This document shows, piece after piece, positions 1 through 7,263 of a stretch of DNA of 12,621 nucleotides. The DNA comes from Anaerolineales bacterium (GTDB taxonomy: Bacteria; Chloroflexota; Anaerolineae; 4572-78; J111), in the NCBI GenBank assembly GCA_012032575.1, contig JAAUSP010000181.1, positions 1 through 12,621 of the forward strand, read 5' to 3'. Below the pieces are notes generated by a model. The model ran no database searches. It saw nothing but the letters and a program-made list of their open reading frames with translations, and was not told the DNA's origin. Both the position numbers and the translations under genes were made by a program. Position 1 is the stretch's first letter; each line of letters starts with the position of its first letter.

Positions 1-890
1 GGACCGTATTGCATGTAAACCAGAGAAGGAATGGGGTCAGCGACGAGCTGTTGGGCCAGAGCCGCATCATCTGCCGGATTGTAGTCTGAAGAGAAGAGGA
101 TACTGGCTGGATTGTCCTTCACTGTTGATAGAACTGGACCCCAGTCGGTCGTAAAACCAGGAGTGACGGCCTCCCTAGTGGTTACTTCCCAACCTAAGGC
201 TGTGATCGCTTCTTCAAAAGTATTAGCGATAGCGGTTCCGTAAGCATCGTCACCCGCCAAAATTGCTACCGTTTTACCAGCAGGTAATTCATAGGTGCCA
301 GTTGCCACCAGTTCGTCCAACCAGCGGGCAAAACCACGACCATACCAAACCTCGGCCGGGTCGCACTGGAAGATACCCCAGTATCTTTCGGGATCGCTTT
401 GATAGCGTTCGATCCAGGCAATTTGGGTATTGACGTTGTAGTACAGCCGCTCGGCATCGGCTACAATATCAAACTCAGGGCCGGTAGACAAGTGATAGCC
501 GGAAATAATCACATCAGGTTCCTCTACCTCAACCGCCCGTTGGAAAGCGGTACTGATTTCATCAGTGGCAAAAGAGTCACCATCATCAACCTCGATGTAT
601 TCCAGGGGACTGCCCAACAGCCCGCCCATTTCGTTGATTTCGTCAATAGCCATCACCAGGCCATTGCGCATTTCCTCGCCGTCGGCAGCGATGAAACCGC
701 TGAGCGGAAAGATACCCACCACCCGGATCGGCTCGCCGGTGGCCTCGATAGGCTCAAGGGTCGAGGTTGGAGCCGGTTCTGCTTCCTGAGCCGCCACGAT
801 TTGAGGCAGAGCCGCGCCGGCCAAAACTCCGCCAGCACCAACAGCTACACCTTTTAATAAATCACGACGTGAGACTTTCTTGTTCAACAT
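1..890 (-). CDS. Tat-exported ABC transporter substrate-binding protein, Leu/Ile/Val (Peripla_BP_6) type, partial
   Basis: This gene is open from an ATG at 890 to the left edge (296 codons, C-terminus missing). AAGGAGG lies just upstream of the start. The N-terminus is a Tat signal: SRRDLLKG at residues 7-14, a hydrophobic Gly/Ala-rich stretch, and a probable cleavage near VAAQ (about 32-35). A Pro/Thr/Glu-rich linker follows. The mature part begins IRVVGIFPLSG and continues with EMRNGLVMAIDEINEMGG, the usual opening of type I periplasmic binding proteins of branched-chain amino acid, amide and urea importers. VAILAGDDAYG near residue 213 starts the second lobe. It would act outside the membrane, delivering a solute to a permease/ATPase presumably encoded beyond the left edge. 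It is the last gene seen of the minus-strand block, so it may supply that pathway's substrate. The ligand cannot be told from sequence; sugar binding is less usual for this fold. Confidence 0.9.
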   Translation of the reverse strand, partial: MLNKKVSRRDLLKGVAVGAGGVLAGAALPQIVAAQEAEPAPTSTLEPIEATGEPIRVVGIFPLSGFIAADGEEMRNGLVMAIDEINEMGGLLGSPLEYIEVDDGDSFATDEISTAFQRAVEVEEPDVIISGYHLSTGPEFDIVADAERLYYNVNTQIAWIERYQSDPERYWGIFQCDPAEVWYGRGFARWLDELVATGTYELPAGKTVAILAGDDAYGTAIANTFEEAITALGWEVTTREAVTPGFTTDWGPVLSTVKDNPASILFSSDYNPADDAALAQQLVADPIPSLVYMQYG

Positions 891-941
891 GCTGTTTTCC
901 TCCTTTTAGCTGCAATAAAAAGTTTGATAAAAAATGAACGA

Positions 942-1048
942 GTCGCAAGGTCGCAGAGTCGCAGAGTCGCAAGTTACAAGTTGCGAATTACACCCTGCGA
1001 CCTTGCGACCTTCTTCCCTGCAATCTTGCAACCTTGTTACCCTGCAAC
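942..1048. repeat. Octamer word array with 15-bp inverted repeat
   Basis: Four tandem copies of an 8-mer, GTCGCARR, run from 942 to 973. The reverse-complement word follows (CTGCGACC TTGCGACC at 995-1010), and then a related 8-mer, CYTGYNAC, is repeated three times at 1025-1048. Positions 942-956 and 995-1009 form a perfect 15-bp inverted repeat, so a hairpin is possible in RNA or single-stranded DNA. It fills most of the gap between the dehydrogenase and binding-protein genes and ends at the dehydrogenase stop. Confidence 0.85.
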
Positions 1049-2104
1049 TTACGATCTTGCCCCCCTACTCCCCTGAGAATCCAACTGAACCTTGACCGGC
1101 TGGCCGCCTTTAGCGATGGATTCATCAATCGCGTAACAGACAGCCATAGATTTGAAGCTATCGTAAATCGAGGCGTGGGACTCTACGTTGTTTTCGATGC
1201 ACTCCATAAAGTGAGCGATTTCCGGCACAAACGGGTGGTGGGACACGTCGCCACTGTCGGGCTTGATGGTAGGGAAAGACCAGTACCCCAGCGAGCCGGG
1301 ATAATGCTTTTTGGAATGAACTTCGTTGTTACGGATCGAGCCTTCGGTGCCGAACAACTGGCAGTTGAAAATGTAGGGGGTTTCGCCGTCAATCACGCTG
1401 GAGATTTTGCCAACTGCCCCGTTAGCAAAACGAACCGTCGCGACAGCCACCGGATCGTACTCAAACTCCATATTAAGCTTGGGGCCGGCAGCAAAAGCGG
1501 TCACTTCGACAATTTCACCACCCAAAAAGCGGACAATATCCACGGCATGGCAGCCGGCCACCACAAAAGAGCTGCCGCCGTGCTTTTTGGTGATGTAGTA
1601 GGGATAGCCGGGGTAAATCTTTTTCATCGGGTGCCAATAGTCGGCTTCGGCGTAGATCAAATCACCCAGGATGCCCTCTTTGATCAACTGCTTGACCGTT
1701 TCAAACTGGGGATTCCAGCGCAGCACAAAGCTGGAAACCGTTTTCACCCCGGCCTTGGCCACAGCATCGCGGATTTGGGTCGTATCTTTTAGAGACAGGC
1801 CCACCGGCTTTTCCAAAACGATGTGCCGCCCGGTTTGCGCCGCCCGCACCGCGTGCTCGGCCCGTACATCCGGGTGAGTACAGGAGGCGACGATATTGAT
1901 CCGGTCATCGTTGAAGAAATCGTCAAGGGTAGCGTACTCTTTACCCTCGACGCCAAAAGATTGCATCAGGCGCGTCGCCTTTCCCGGGGTTTTGTTGTAA
2001 ATTCCCACCACTTCGGTCAACGGATGATCGCGGAAAGCCTTGACATACTCTCCGGCCACCCAACCCGCACCAATAATGCCAACACCATATTTTTTGTTCG
2101 ACAT
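1049..2104 (-). CDS. Gfo/Idh/MocA family NAD(P)-dependent oxidoreductase (351 aa)
   Basis: The product is a cytoplasmic dehydrogenase of the glucose-fructose oxidoreductase / inositol dehydrogenase family, which oxidises or reduces a hydroxyl or keto group on a sugar, cyclitol or sugar acid with NAD(P). An N-terminal Rossmann domain starts at VGIIGAGWVAG (8-18). The family EKP motif is at 98-100 (LEKPVG), and the catalytic-domain segment GGSSFVVAGCHAVD follows, with His186 and Asp189 in the expected H-x-x-D places. Length is typical. AGGAGG lies 5 nt upstream of the ATG. The last residues (about GSRGARS) are encoded by sequence that blends into the neighbouring repeat, so the tail may be a repeat-derived extension. 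It is 87 bp downstream of a second family member, and the two may catalyse successive or opposed redox steps. The substrate is unknown. Confidence 0.93.
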   Translation of the reverse strand: MSNKKYGVGIIGAGWVAGEYVKAFRDHPLTEVVGIYNKTPGKATRLMQSFGVEGKEYATLDDFFNDDRINIVASCTHPDVRAEHAVRAAQTGRHIVLEKPVGLSLKDTTQIRDAVAKAGVKTVSSFVLRWNPQFETVKQLIKEGILGDLIYAEADYWHPMKKIYPGYPYYITKKHGGSSFVVAGCHAVDIVRFLGGEIVEVTAFAAGPKLNMEFEYDPVAVATVRFANGAVGKISSVIDGETPYIFNCQLFGTEGSIRNNEVHSKKHYPGSLGYWSFPTIKPDSGDVSHHPFVPEIAHFMECIENNVESHASIYDSFKSMAVCYAIDESIAKGGQPVKVQLDSQGSRGARS

Positions 2105-2121
2105 TGAACCTCCTATAAATA

Positions 2122-2190
2122 GTAGACAGTAGACGGTAGACGGTAGACAGGGGGTTTATAAGACTCTGCGACCCTGTTACCCTGCTACCT
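2122..2190. repeat. Heptamer array (GTAGACR x4) plus octamer words
   Basis: Four contiguous 7-mers GTAGACR occupy 2122-2149. A short G-rich/AT spacer follows, then octamers CCTGTTAC and CCTGCTAC at 2173-2188. It fills almost the whole gap between the two dehydrogenase genes, leaving only the ribosome-binding site of one and abutting the stop of the other. The same pair of words recurs at 6193-6264. Confidence 0.85.
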
Positions 2191-2191
2191 T

Positions 2192-3193
2192 TCAAAACTC
2201 AACAATTCTGTTTTCTTTGGCCGACAGTTCGGCCATTTTCATGGCATGCACTACGTCCTTGGACTCCTGGGGCGTGATAACCGAGGGTTTTTCGCCTCTG
2301 GCGGCGCACTTCAAGAAATAGTCAAACTCTTCCTTGAGGTAGCCTCGCCGCATCCCGTGAACCTTGGGCCAGTAGGTTGACTGCGGGTAGCTGATCCCTT
2401 TGGGGGTGATGACGTTATAGTGATTGCCGGAGTTATCAATATGGATCACGCCCTTGGTCCCCACAATCTCGATGCGGGCATCAATCGCGGTCGGCACATT
2501 ATCAGGCAGGCACCACACATTTTCAATCACCGCAATCGCTCCGCTGTCGAGCCGGAACATGGCCCATCCCAAATCAGGGTTGGGCAGGTGGGGCCGGGTG
2601 TTCATCGTTTGGGCATAAACGCTGACCGGTTTGGCCCCGCTGTACCACAGCATCAGGTCCAGGTCATGCACCCCATCGCCAAACAGGGCGCTGATTTTTT
2701 GCAGATGGCTCTCGGTGATCCAGCCGGCCAGGTTGCGCCGGGCGTGCATGGTCAAAATCTGGCCGATGTTCCCGGCCTCGATTTCCTCTTTGGCCAGGGC
2801 GTAGGCCGTATCAAAGCGGCAGATATGGCCGACCATGAAACACTTGTCGGTCTTGTCCACGGCGGCGATGATCTGGTCGCACTCTGCCTCGGTATTGGCC
2901 ATCGGCTTCTCCAGGAAAACGTGCTTGCCGGCCCGCAGCGCGTCCACCGTCGGCTGAACGTGGTCGCTCACGTGTGTGACCACCGTGACCAGATCAATGT
3001 CAGGGTCGGCCAGAAGGTCGTGGTAGCTGGTATAGGTTTTGGGAACCTGATACTTTTCCGCCACTTCTTTGACCCGGTCGGGCCGGCGGGTACAGACAGC
3101 CGTCACTTCGGCCATAGGCAGTTGCTGCAAGGCATCCACGTGATGCTCGCCAAACCAACCTAAACCAATCACACCACAGCGTATCTTATCCAT
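2192..3193 (-). CDS. Gfo/Idh/MocA family NAD(P)-dependent oxidoreductase (333 aa)
   Basis: This is a second dehydrogenase of the glucose-fructose oxidoreductase / inositol dehydrogenase family, clearly different in sequence from its neighbour. The Rossmann start is GVIGLGWFGEHHV (7-19). The EKP motif is at 95-97 (FLEKPMAN), VGHICRF at 121-127, and GDGVHDLD at 172-179 carries the H-x-x-D pair His176/Asp179. A strong GAGGAGG lies about 17 nt before the ATG, too far for ordinary use. No in-frame start lies closer to it, so the weaker AAAGG about 9 nt upstream may serve instead. It is the first gene after a 273-bp gap holding a likely promoter, so it probably heads a sub-operon of two dehydrogenases and the binding protein. 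It should act on a polyol, sugar or sugar acid; the substrate is unknown. Confidence 0.93.
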   Translation of the reverse strand: MDKIRCGVIGLGWFGEHHVDALQQLPMAEVTAVCTRRPDRVKEVAEKYQVPKTYTSYHDLLADPDIDLVTVVTHVSDHVQPTVDALRAGKHVFLEKPMANTEAECDQIIAAVDKTDKCFMVGHICRFDTAYALAKEEIEAGNIGQILTMHARRNLAGWITESHLQKISALFGDGVHDLDLMLWYSGAKPVSVYAQTMNTRPHLPNPDLGWAMFRLDSGAIAVIENVWCLPDNVPTAIDARIEIVGTKGVIHIDNSGNHYNVITPKGISYPQSTYWPKVHGMRRGYLKEEFDYFLKCAARGEKPSVITPQESKDVVHAMKMAELSAKENRIVEF

Positions 3194-3234
3194 TTTGTTC
3201 GCCTTTGAACCTCCTCAAGCGTCAATTTAGAGGG

Positions 3235-3248
3235 TATACATTTGTATA
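3235..3248. promoter_or_regulatory. Small inverted repeat upstream of dehydrogenase gene
   Basis: TATACA and TGTATA are separated by TT, a 6-bp dyad 42 bp before the start codon at 3193. It could be a regulator site or a -10-like region on the minus strand (TATACA). No good -35 accompanies it. This is a weak call from symmetry alone. Confidence 0.3.
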
Positions 3249-3258
3249 AAAATTGGGG

Positions 3259-3290
3259 CACAGAGAAACAGCAGAATTACAGAGAGAAAC
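3259..3290. repeat. Degenerate CACAGAG/ACAGAGA-word tract
   Basis: CACAGAGAAAC, then ATTACAGAGAGAAAC, form a degenerate tract of the same word also seen at 5354-5393. It lies in the gap upstream of the 3193 gene. I see no coding potential in 3194-3466 apart from this tract and the regulatory sites listed. Confidence 0.5.
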
Positions 3291-3383
3291 GGCCCCCTGG
3301 TACACTGTTATTTTTTTAACTCTGTCAAATTACTTTTTGAGGGGAAGCCAGAGCTTCAAGGGTCTGGTAGCGCCGGCAGTTGA

Positions 3384-3414
3384 GGTATACTTACTTACTG
3401 TAAGAAAATATACC
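3384..3414. promoter_or_regulatory. Two-step inverted repeat overlapping a minus-strand -10 box
   Basis: GGTATA (3384-3389) pairs with TATACC (3409-3414), and inside it CTTAC (3390-3394) pairs with GTAAG (3400-3404), with a TTACT loop and an AAAA bulge. It covers the -10 and expected start of the minus-strand promoter at 3407-3436, the position of a repressor operator. A small 5' RNA hairpin is the alternative. Confidence 0.45.
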
Positions 3415-3436
3415 ACACTTGCCTTGACCCTGTCAA
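3407..3436 (-). promoter_or_regulatory. Sigma-70-type promoter for the dehydrogenase/binding-protein genes
   Basis: On the minus strand a perfect -35 TTGACA (3436-3431) is followed after 18 nt by TATATT (3412-3407, 5 of 6 to TATAAT). It would start transcription about 200 nt before the dehydrogenase ATG at 3193. The word around the -35 (CTATTTGACAG) also occurs at the LacI-gene promoter. A second TTGACA (3328-3323) lies closer to the gene but has no good -10. Confidence 0.55.
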
Positions 3437-3466
3437 ATAGTCCCCTGTTCCGTTACCAATTGACCC

Positions 3467-4397
3467 CTATCCTAACAAGTCCGCTTTCTCAACTGCTTGC
3501 CGGGCCGCTTCGTTTTCGGCGTCCCACAGCGATAGATACGGTGGGCGAACGTGGGTGAGTTCGGGCGTCAGCAGCCCCATGTGGACCAGGGCCACTTTGC
3601 AGCGTCCCCGGTAATCGCCGATGGGTTGGCCATAAATGTAATCGCAGAAGCCTTGCACCCGTGCCTGCATGGCGGCGGCTTCATCAAAAGCGCAGCGCTG
3701 GACCGCCTTCAGCATGTCCACCAGCAAGCCGACCCCGACCGCGCCGTAGCCCAGCAAGCCGCCCTTCGGCGCCCAGTACAAAACTCTCCAGCAGGAAGTT
3801 ATCGTTGCCGGTCAGCAGGGTAATGGGATGATCGGCGGCGCGGATCACATCACGGGTTTTGACAAAGCGCTCCGCATCAAACGAAGCGTCCTTCAACCCG
3901 ATGATCTGCGGCAGGCGCAGCACTTCGGCCAGGGCATGAGCCGGATAGTTGACCCCGCCAAAAATCGGGCCAAGTTGGAACACGATCAGCGGCAGTTCCG
4001 ACGCCTCGGCGATGGCCCGGTGATAATTGACCATAATCCGCGGGTCGAGCGGGTCATTGATAAAGGCGGCGGTGGGGAAAACCAGCAGCGCATCGGCCCC
4101 GGCTTCGCGGGCGGCTTTGGCATTGGCCGTCGCAAAAATCGTGCTCGGCCCACCGACGCCGGCCACGACGAAGCAGCGCCCGGCCGCCACCTCGCGGGTC
4201 ACGCGGATGACCTCGCGCCGTTCGTCCGGGGTCAGGTAGGGTCCTTCGCCAGTATCCACATTGACCGCCAATCCCACCGGTCCCTGCGAGATGACCCATT
4301 CAAGGTAACGCCGGTAGGCTTCAAAATCAATCGAATAATCGGGCCGCATCGGGACAATTACAGCGGGGATAATGCCATTGAGGTTTAGTTGATTCAT
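3467..4397 (-). CDS. DapA-family (dihydrodipicolinate synthase / N-acetylneuraminate lyase) protein, single-base frameshift
   Basis: The product is a class I aldolase-type TIM barrel that makes a Schiff base with a keto acid. I chose MNQLNLNGIIPAVIVP at 4397, with AGGAGG correctly spaced; an earlier ATG at 4448 lies inside a repeat. Residues 1-212 read well to GNDNFLLESFVLGAEG. The frame then changes at GGG (3762-3764), and the continuation GLLGYGAVGVGLLVDMLKAVQ runs to the stop at 3467. Dropping one G restores about 309 residues, a normal length. The Schiff-base lysine is K169 (GLKDAS). The GTTGE motif is VDTGE (47-51), and the catalytic tyrosine of the family is Phe140 (VFQLGP), so it is unlikely to be true DHDPS. 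The downstream part is well preserved, so I favour sequencing error over decay. In this context it would split or dehydrate a sugar-acid-like intermediate. Confidence 0.88.
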
Positions 4398-4413
4398 AAT
4401 TCCTCCTCGTGAA

Positions 4414-4454
4414 TAGAGATTGGAGATTAAAGATTGGTTAATCTCCAATCTCTA
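4414..4454. repeat. GATTRGA-word hairpin, perfect 16-bp arms
   Basis: Positions 4414-4429 and 4439-4454 are perfect reverse complements with a 9-nt loop. The arms are built from 7-mers of the GATTGGA/GATTAGA type. The hairpin occupies the short gap between the isomerase and DapA-family genes and contains the isomerase TAG stop (4452-4454). The right-hand flank (to CTGTTTT, 4467) matches the element near 9846. Confidence 0.9.
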
Positions 4455-5329
4455 ATCTCCTGTTTTTGCCTTTGCTGCTTCGATAAGTTTTCGCAGCAAG
4501 GCCAGTTCCTCCCGCGCCACCTTGACTTTGGGGCGCATGTGCGTTTCGACGGAAATGTAGCCCTGATAATTATCCTGGGCCAGAGCCGCCAGTTGACCAG
4601 CCCAATCAATCTGGCCGGGCCAGGCATAGCGGCGTTGGCCCTGGCTGTCCAGTTCGGCATCTTTGAAATGGACGTGCCGCACCCAGGAACGCACGGCCTG
4701 ATAGCCATCGGGGTAGGGGATGTCGCCGGCCATGAAGGCGTTGCCGGGGTCCCAATTGACACCCAGAGCAGGATGGTTGATGGCCTGCATCATGGCCGCT
4801 GTGCGCTGACCGGTGTCAGCCCAAAAATCAGCTTCCACTTCCACCGCCAGTTGAATCCCGGCTTCGGCGGCCTGGTCGGCGGCGCTGTAGAGAATTTCCT
4901 GGACCTCGTCGGGAACGGGGCCGGCAGGCTGGCCGCCGCGATGAAAACCAAAGGTCAGAATCATGTTGACCCCCAGCGCTTTGGCAAACTCCAGCGAGGC
5001 GGGCAAAAGTTCGTCGTGATGATATTTGACCTCATCTTTCAGGCTGCGCCAGCGTTGAAACAAGCCCTGATCCAGCCAGGCCAGCGAGTAAGTTTCCCGT
5101 TGCCCCAGCGGGTACGGGGTTTTGAACAACCCCGCGAAATCGCGATGATTCTGGCTTGATGGGTAGCCAGGATGTCGCCCATCCGCTCGACCTGATAGGC
5201 CGACAAATGGGGCACGCGGTCGGTGTAAAACCCGCGCAGTTCAAAATCGTGGATGCCCCACTCGACACCCAGTTCGATAGCGGTTTCGGGGTCGGCGCTG
5301 ATTTCGTCGGTAACGATACTAATTTTCAT
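4452..5329 (-). CDS. Sugar phosphate isomerase/epimerase (xylose isomerase-like TIM barrel), single-base frameshift
   Basis: The product is a cytoplasmic metal-dependent isomerase or epimerase of the AP-endonuclease-2 superfamily, acting on a sugar or keto-sugar derivative. The N-terminus MKISIVTDEISADPETAIELG is typical. The frame breaks at about 5130-5137: the first part reads to IIAISRG and the second resumes with LFKTPYPLGQRETY. Adding one G to the GGGG run joins them into about 292 residues, a normal length. Probable metal ligands in the joined protein are Glu164 or Glu166 (VEVEADF), Asp194 (GVNWDPGN), His221 (HVHFKD) and Glu262 (SVETH), all in the usual order. The start has only a weak ribosome-binding site. 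Its stop TAG lies inside a repeat, giving the tail KTGD. Joined to the DapA-family gene by a 54-bp gap, it probably prepares that enzyme's substrate or rearranges its product. Confidence 0.87.
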
Positions 5330-5353
5330 CTTGATTTGCTCTTAAAAGCTGGT

Positions 5354-5393
5354 CACAGAGCTACACTGAGCAACCTCAGAGAAACACAGAGAA
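5354..5393. repeat. CACAGAG-word tract
   Basis: CACAGAG, CACTGAG and CTCAGAG words ending in AAACACAGAGAA form a degenerate low-complexity tract like that at 3259-3290. It lies about 25 bp upstream of the isomerase start. Confidence 0.5.
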
Positions 5394-5410
5394 TTTTTTC
5401 CGGTTTTTCG

Positions 5411-5522
5411 TAACTACTTAGCCATGTCATTTCGACCGAAGGGAGAAATCTCCGAGGCCGATGCAGCGCGGTAGGGATTTCTCGGCCTACGGCCTCGAAA
5501 TGGCATGAGGGCTGAGTAGTTA
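5411..5522. repeat. 112-bp imperfect palindrome (MITE/REP-like)
   Basis: The outer arms 5411-5423 and 5510-5522 match at 12 of 13 positions. The inner arms 5423-5435 and 5495-5507 also match at 12 of 13, and GAGAAATC/GATTTCTC (5443-5450 and 5476-5483) form a perfect inner stem. The centre is GC-rich, with GGCCTACGGCC. It resembles the widespread intergenic words containing TTTCTCCCTTCGGTCGAAAT. It fills the gap between the hydrolase and isomerase genes and could attenuate transcription within the operon. No transposase is nearby. Confidence 0.8.
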
Positions 5523-5538
5523 TCTTAAGCCATAGTAA

Positions 5539-6174
5539 TCATATAGCCTGATCGTAACGCCGGCCCAAAGCTGCCAATACCTCATCCGTTGTCAACACCC
5601 AGCCAAATTTGAAGGCAAAATTTTTCAGCGTGGCCGCGTGCAGGTCGGACAGGTAGGACGAGACGGCATCGGAGACGAGGGTAGTTTTGTAGCCGTGATG
5701 AAACGCCTCGCGCCCGGTCTCCTCGACGCAGATTTGGGTCACGGTGCCGGTGATAATGAGCGACTCGACGCCCAGCGAATGCAAAGTATCGTCGAGATTG
5801 GTGCTGTGAAACGCGCCGTAGCCATATTTGTCCACGATGTAATCGCCGGGCTGGGGGTAGATTTCGTCAACCACGTCGGCGCAGTCGAGGGTGCGGTCCA
5901 CATCGGCATAGTAGCGCTGGTGGCCGCGCCGGCAGGCCAGGGTCGGCGCTTCAAGCTGCGGCGACCACTCCCACATCAGCGTCCGTTTCGGCCCGGCCAG
6001 GAAGCGGGTGTAAATGATCGGAATGCCAGCCTCGCGGCAAAAGTCAATCAATCGCCAGTGCTGCGGGATGGTTTGGCGGGCAGCGGGTACCTCCATCGGC
6101 GCGCCCTCACGCACAAAATCGTTTTGCATATCCACGATGACCAGGGCTGGATTGTGCCATTGATCTACGGCCAT
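5539..6174 (-). CDS. Cysteine hydrolase, isochorismatase-like family (211 aa)
   Basis: The product has the isochorismatase-like Rossmann-type fold, whose members hydrolyse amides, ureido acids, N-carbamoyl compounds, nicotinamide or enol ethers with a Cys-Asp-Lys triad. All three are visible: Asp15 (VIVDMQNDF), Lys116 (VDKYGYGAF) and Cys149 (TQICVEETGREA). The cis-peptide pair before the cysteine is GTVTQIC (143-149). Length and domain are complete, and GCAGGAGG precedes the ATG. Isochorismatase itself is unlikely, since no menaquinone or siderophore genes are nearby. Its upstream neighbour in the operon is an LLM flavin oxidoreductase. The same pairing of enzyme families occurs in the Rut pyrimidine pathway (RutA and RutB), which suggests an amidohydrolase cleaving the oxygenase product. 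That is inference; the substrate is unknown. Confidence 0.93.
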   Translation of the reverse strand: MAVDQWHNPALVIVDMQNDFVREGAPMEVPAARQTIPQHWRLIDFCREAGIPIIYTRFLAGPKRTLMWEWSPQLEAPTLACRRGHQRYYADVDRTLDCADVVDEIYPQPGDYIVDKYGYGAFHSTNLDDTLHSLGVESLIITGTVTQICVEETGREAFHHGYKTTLVSDAVSSYLSDLHAATLKNFAFKFGWVLTTDEVLAALGRRYDQAI

Positions 6175-6192
6175 GCTGCCTCCTGCAAAAAG

Positions 6193-6264
6193 GTATACGG
6201 TAGACAGTAGACGGTAGACAGGGGATTACCCCTGCAACCTTGCTACCTGCTACCTTGCTACCTG
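6193..6264. repeat. Heptamer array (GTAKACR x4) plus octamer words
   Basis: Four 7-mers, GTATACG followed by three GTAGACR, fill 6193-6220. AGGGG-ATTA-CCCCT makes a small hairpin at 6219-6232. Then CCTGCAAC, CTTGCTAC, CTGCTAC, CTTGCTAC follow to 6261. The composition is that of the 2122-2190 element. The LLM gene's TAG stop lies in the last CTACCTG word. Confidence 0.85.
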
Positions 6265-7247
6265 AAAACCGGCATCACTTCCTGCGCCAGCAAACGCAGT
6301 TCGTTCATAATAAAATCGTGCGAAATGCCCGGAAAATAGAGCCGGCAGATGAGATGATCTACCCCAAAAGCATCCACAAATCCCTGCAACTGTTTAATGA
6401 CCGTCTCCGGGCTGCCGACCAGGAAGCGGTCGCGGCTGATGGCGTCGAACTGGTCCACCGGGGCGCTGTCTTCGGCCCCGATGAGCGGATGTTTCCATTT
6501 GCCGCCGCCGTACTCGTCACGGTAGTTGATGAGCAGATGTTTTTCGGCCACCTCGCGGGCCTCGGCATTCGTGGCGGCGATGACCACCTCGCGGGTCAGC
6601 GGGGTGGGTTTGGCCGCAGGGTCGAGACCGGCCTCGGCCAGATTTTGCCGATAGATCGTTTGGGCGGCCAGCAATTTATCCAGGCCAGCGGTCGGGCCGG
6701 GAACCCAGGCGTCGCCCCATGTGGCGGCCCGACGCAGAGCCAAGTCGCCCCAGCCGCCCAGCCAGAGCGGCGGTGGCGTGTCCGGGCGCGGCTCCATTTT
6801 CAGCCCTTCAACCTGATAATGCTCTCCCCGAAAATTGACCTCTTCCTCGGTCCACAGCAGCTTGATCAGCCGAACCGCTTCTTCAAAGCGCGCGCCCCGT
6901 TTTTCCAGCGGCACCTGGTACAGGGCAAACTCGTCCGGCTTGTAACCGATGGCCGCGCCGAGGATGAAGCGTCCCCCCGACATAATCGCCAGCATGGCCG
7001 CATCCTCGGCCACGCGGACAGGATGGTAGAAGGGCATAACCATCACATCAGTGCCGAAGAGCAGGCGCTCGGTGCGGGTGGCGATGCCAGCCAGCCCAAT
7101 CAACGGCGAAGGCCAGTAATGATTTTTGACGCCGTGATGCTCCTCCAGCCAGACCGAGTCAAAGCCGAGTTCTTCGCCCAGCAGCACCTCGGCCAGAAAA
7201 TCCGGGTAGTAGGTACCCCCCTCGGTGGGGATAAAACCAAATTTCAT
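6258..7247 (-). CDS. LLM class flavin-dependent oxidoreductase (329 aa)
   Basis: The product is a luciferase-like TIM-barrel flavoprotein, a monooxygenase or oxidoreductase using FMN or F420; the sequence does not settle which. It opens MKFGFIPTEGG, with LGFDSVWLEEHH at 27-38, GTDVMVMPFYHPVRVAED at 65-82 and GRFILGAAIGYKPDEF at 92-107. PPLWLGGWGDLALRRAATWGDAWVPG in mid-protein is the flavin phosphate-binding segment of this family. The C-terminal DRFLVGSPETVIKQL is also typical. The length is normal and complete. AAGGA lies about 8 nt upstream of the ATG. The gene follows lacI by 64 bp of repeat, so it is the first enzyme gene of the repressor's operon. The stop TAG is provided by a repeat word. 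It probably oxidises the pathway's entry compound, handing it to the hydrolase encoded next. Confidence 0.92.
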   Translation of the reverse strand: MKFGFIPTEGGTYYPDFLAEVLLGEELGFDSVWLEEHHGVKNHYWPSPLIGLAGIATRTERLLFGTDVMVMPFYHPVRVAEDAAMLAIMSGGRFILGAAIGYKPDEFALYQVPLEKRGARFEEAVRLIKLLWTEEEVNFRGEHYQVEGLKMEPRPDTPPPLWLGGWGDLALRRAATWGDAWVPGPTAGLDKLLAAQTIYRQNLAEAGLDPAAKPTPLTREVVIAATNAEAREVAEKHLLINYRDEYGGGKWKHPLIGAEDSAPVDQFDAISRDRFLVGSPETVIKQLQGFVDAFGVDHLICRLYFPGISHDFIMNELRLLAQEVMPVFR

Positions 7248-7263
7248 AGAATTATCCTTAAGA

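Noticed and set aside
942..973. CRISPR-like direct repeats
   Set aside because: The units are 7-8 nt and contiguous, without unique spacers, and there are no cas genes. The same applies to the other word arrays.
1733..1746. Second LacI/CcpA-like operator GGAAACCGTTTTCA
   Set aside because: It is an imperfect palindrome inside dehydrogenase coding sequence, far from any promoter, so it is probably chance.
1034..1792. Long plus-strand open frame antisense to a dehydrogenase
   Set aside because: Its composition is that of an antisense shadow, with no recognisable motifs; the minus strand encodes a clear Gfo/Idh/MocA enzyme. The same holds for 2420-3163, 6240-7283 and 9941-11164.
3253..3558. 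Plus-strand open frame in the 3.3 kb gap
   Set aside because: It crosses a low-complexity tract and a minus-strand promoter and overlaps the DapA-family gene, with no protein motif visible.
4397..4448. Earlier ATG for the DapA-family gene at 4448
   Set aside because: The extra 17 residues are read from the hairpin repeat, while the ATG at 4397 has a well-spaced AGGAGG and a family-typical N-terminus.
5539..6174. True isochorismatase or nicotinamidase assignment
   Set aside because: The triad only fixes the superfamily, and no menaquinone, siderophore or NAD genes are nearby to support a specific name.
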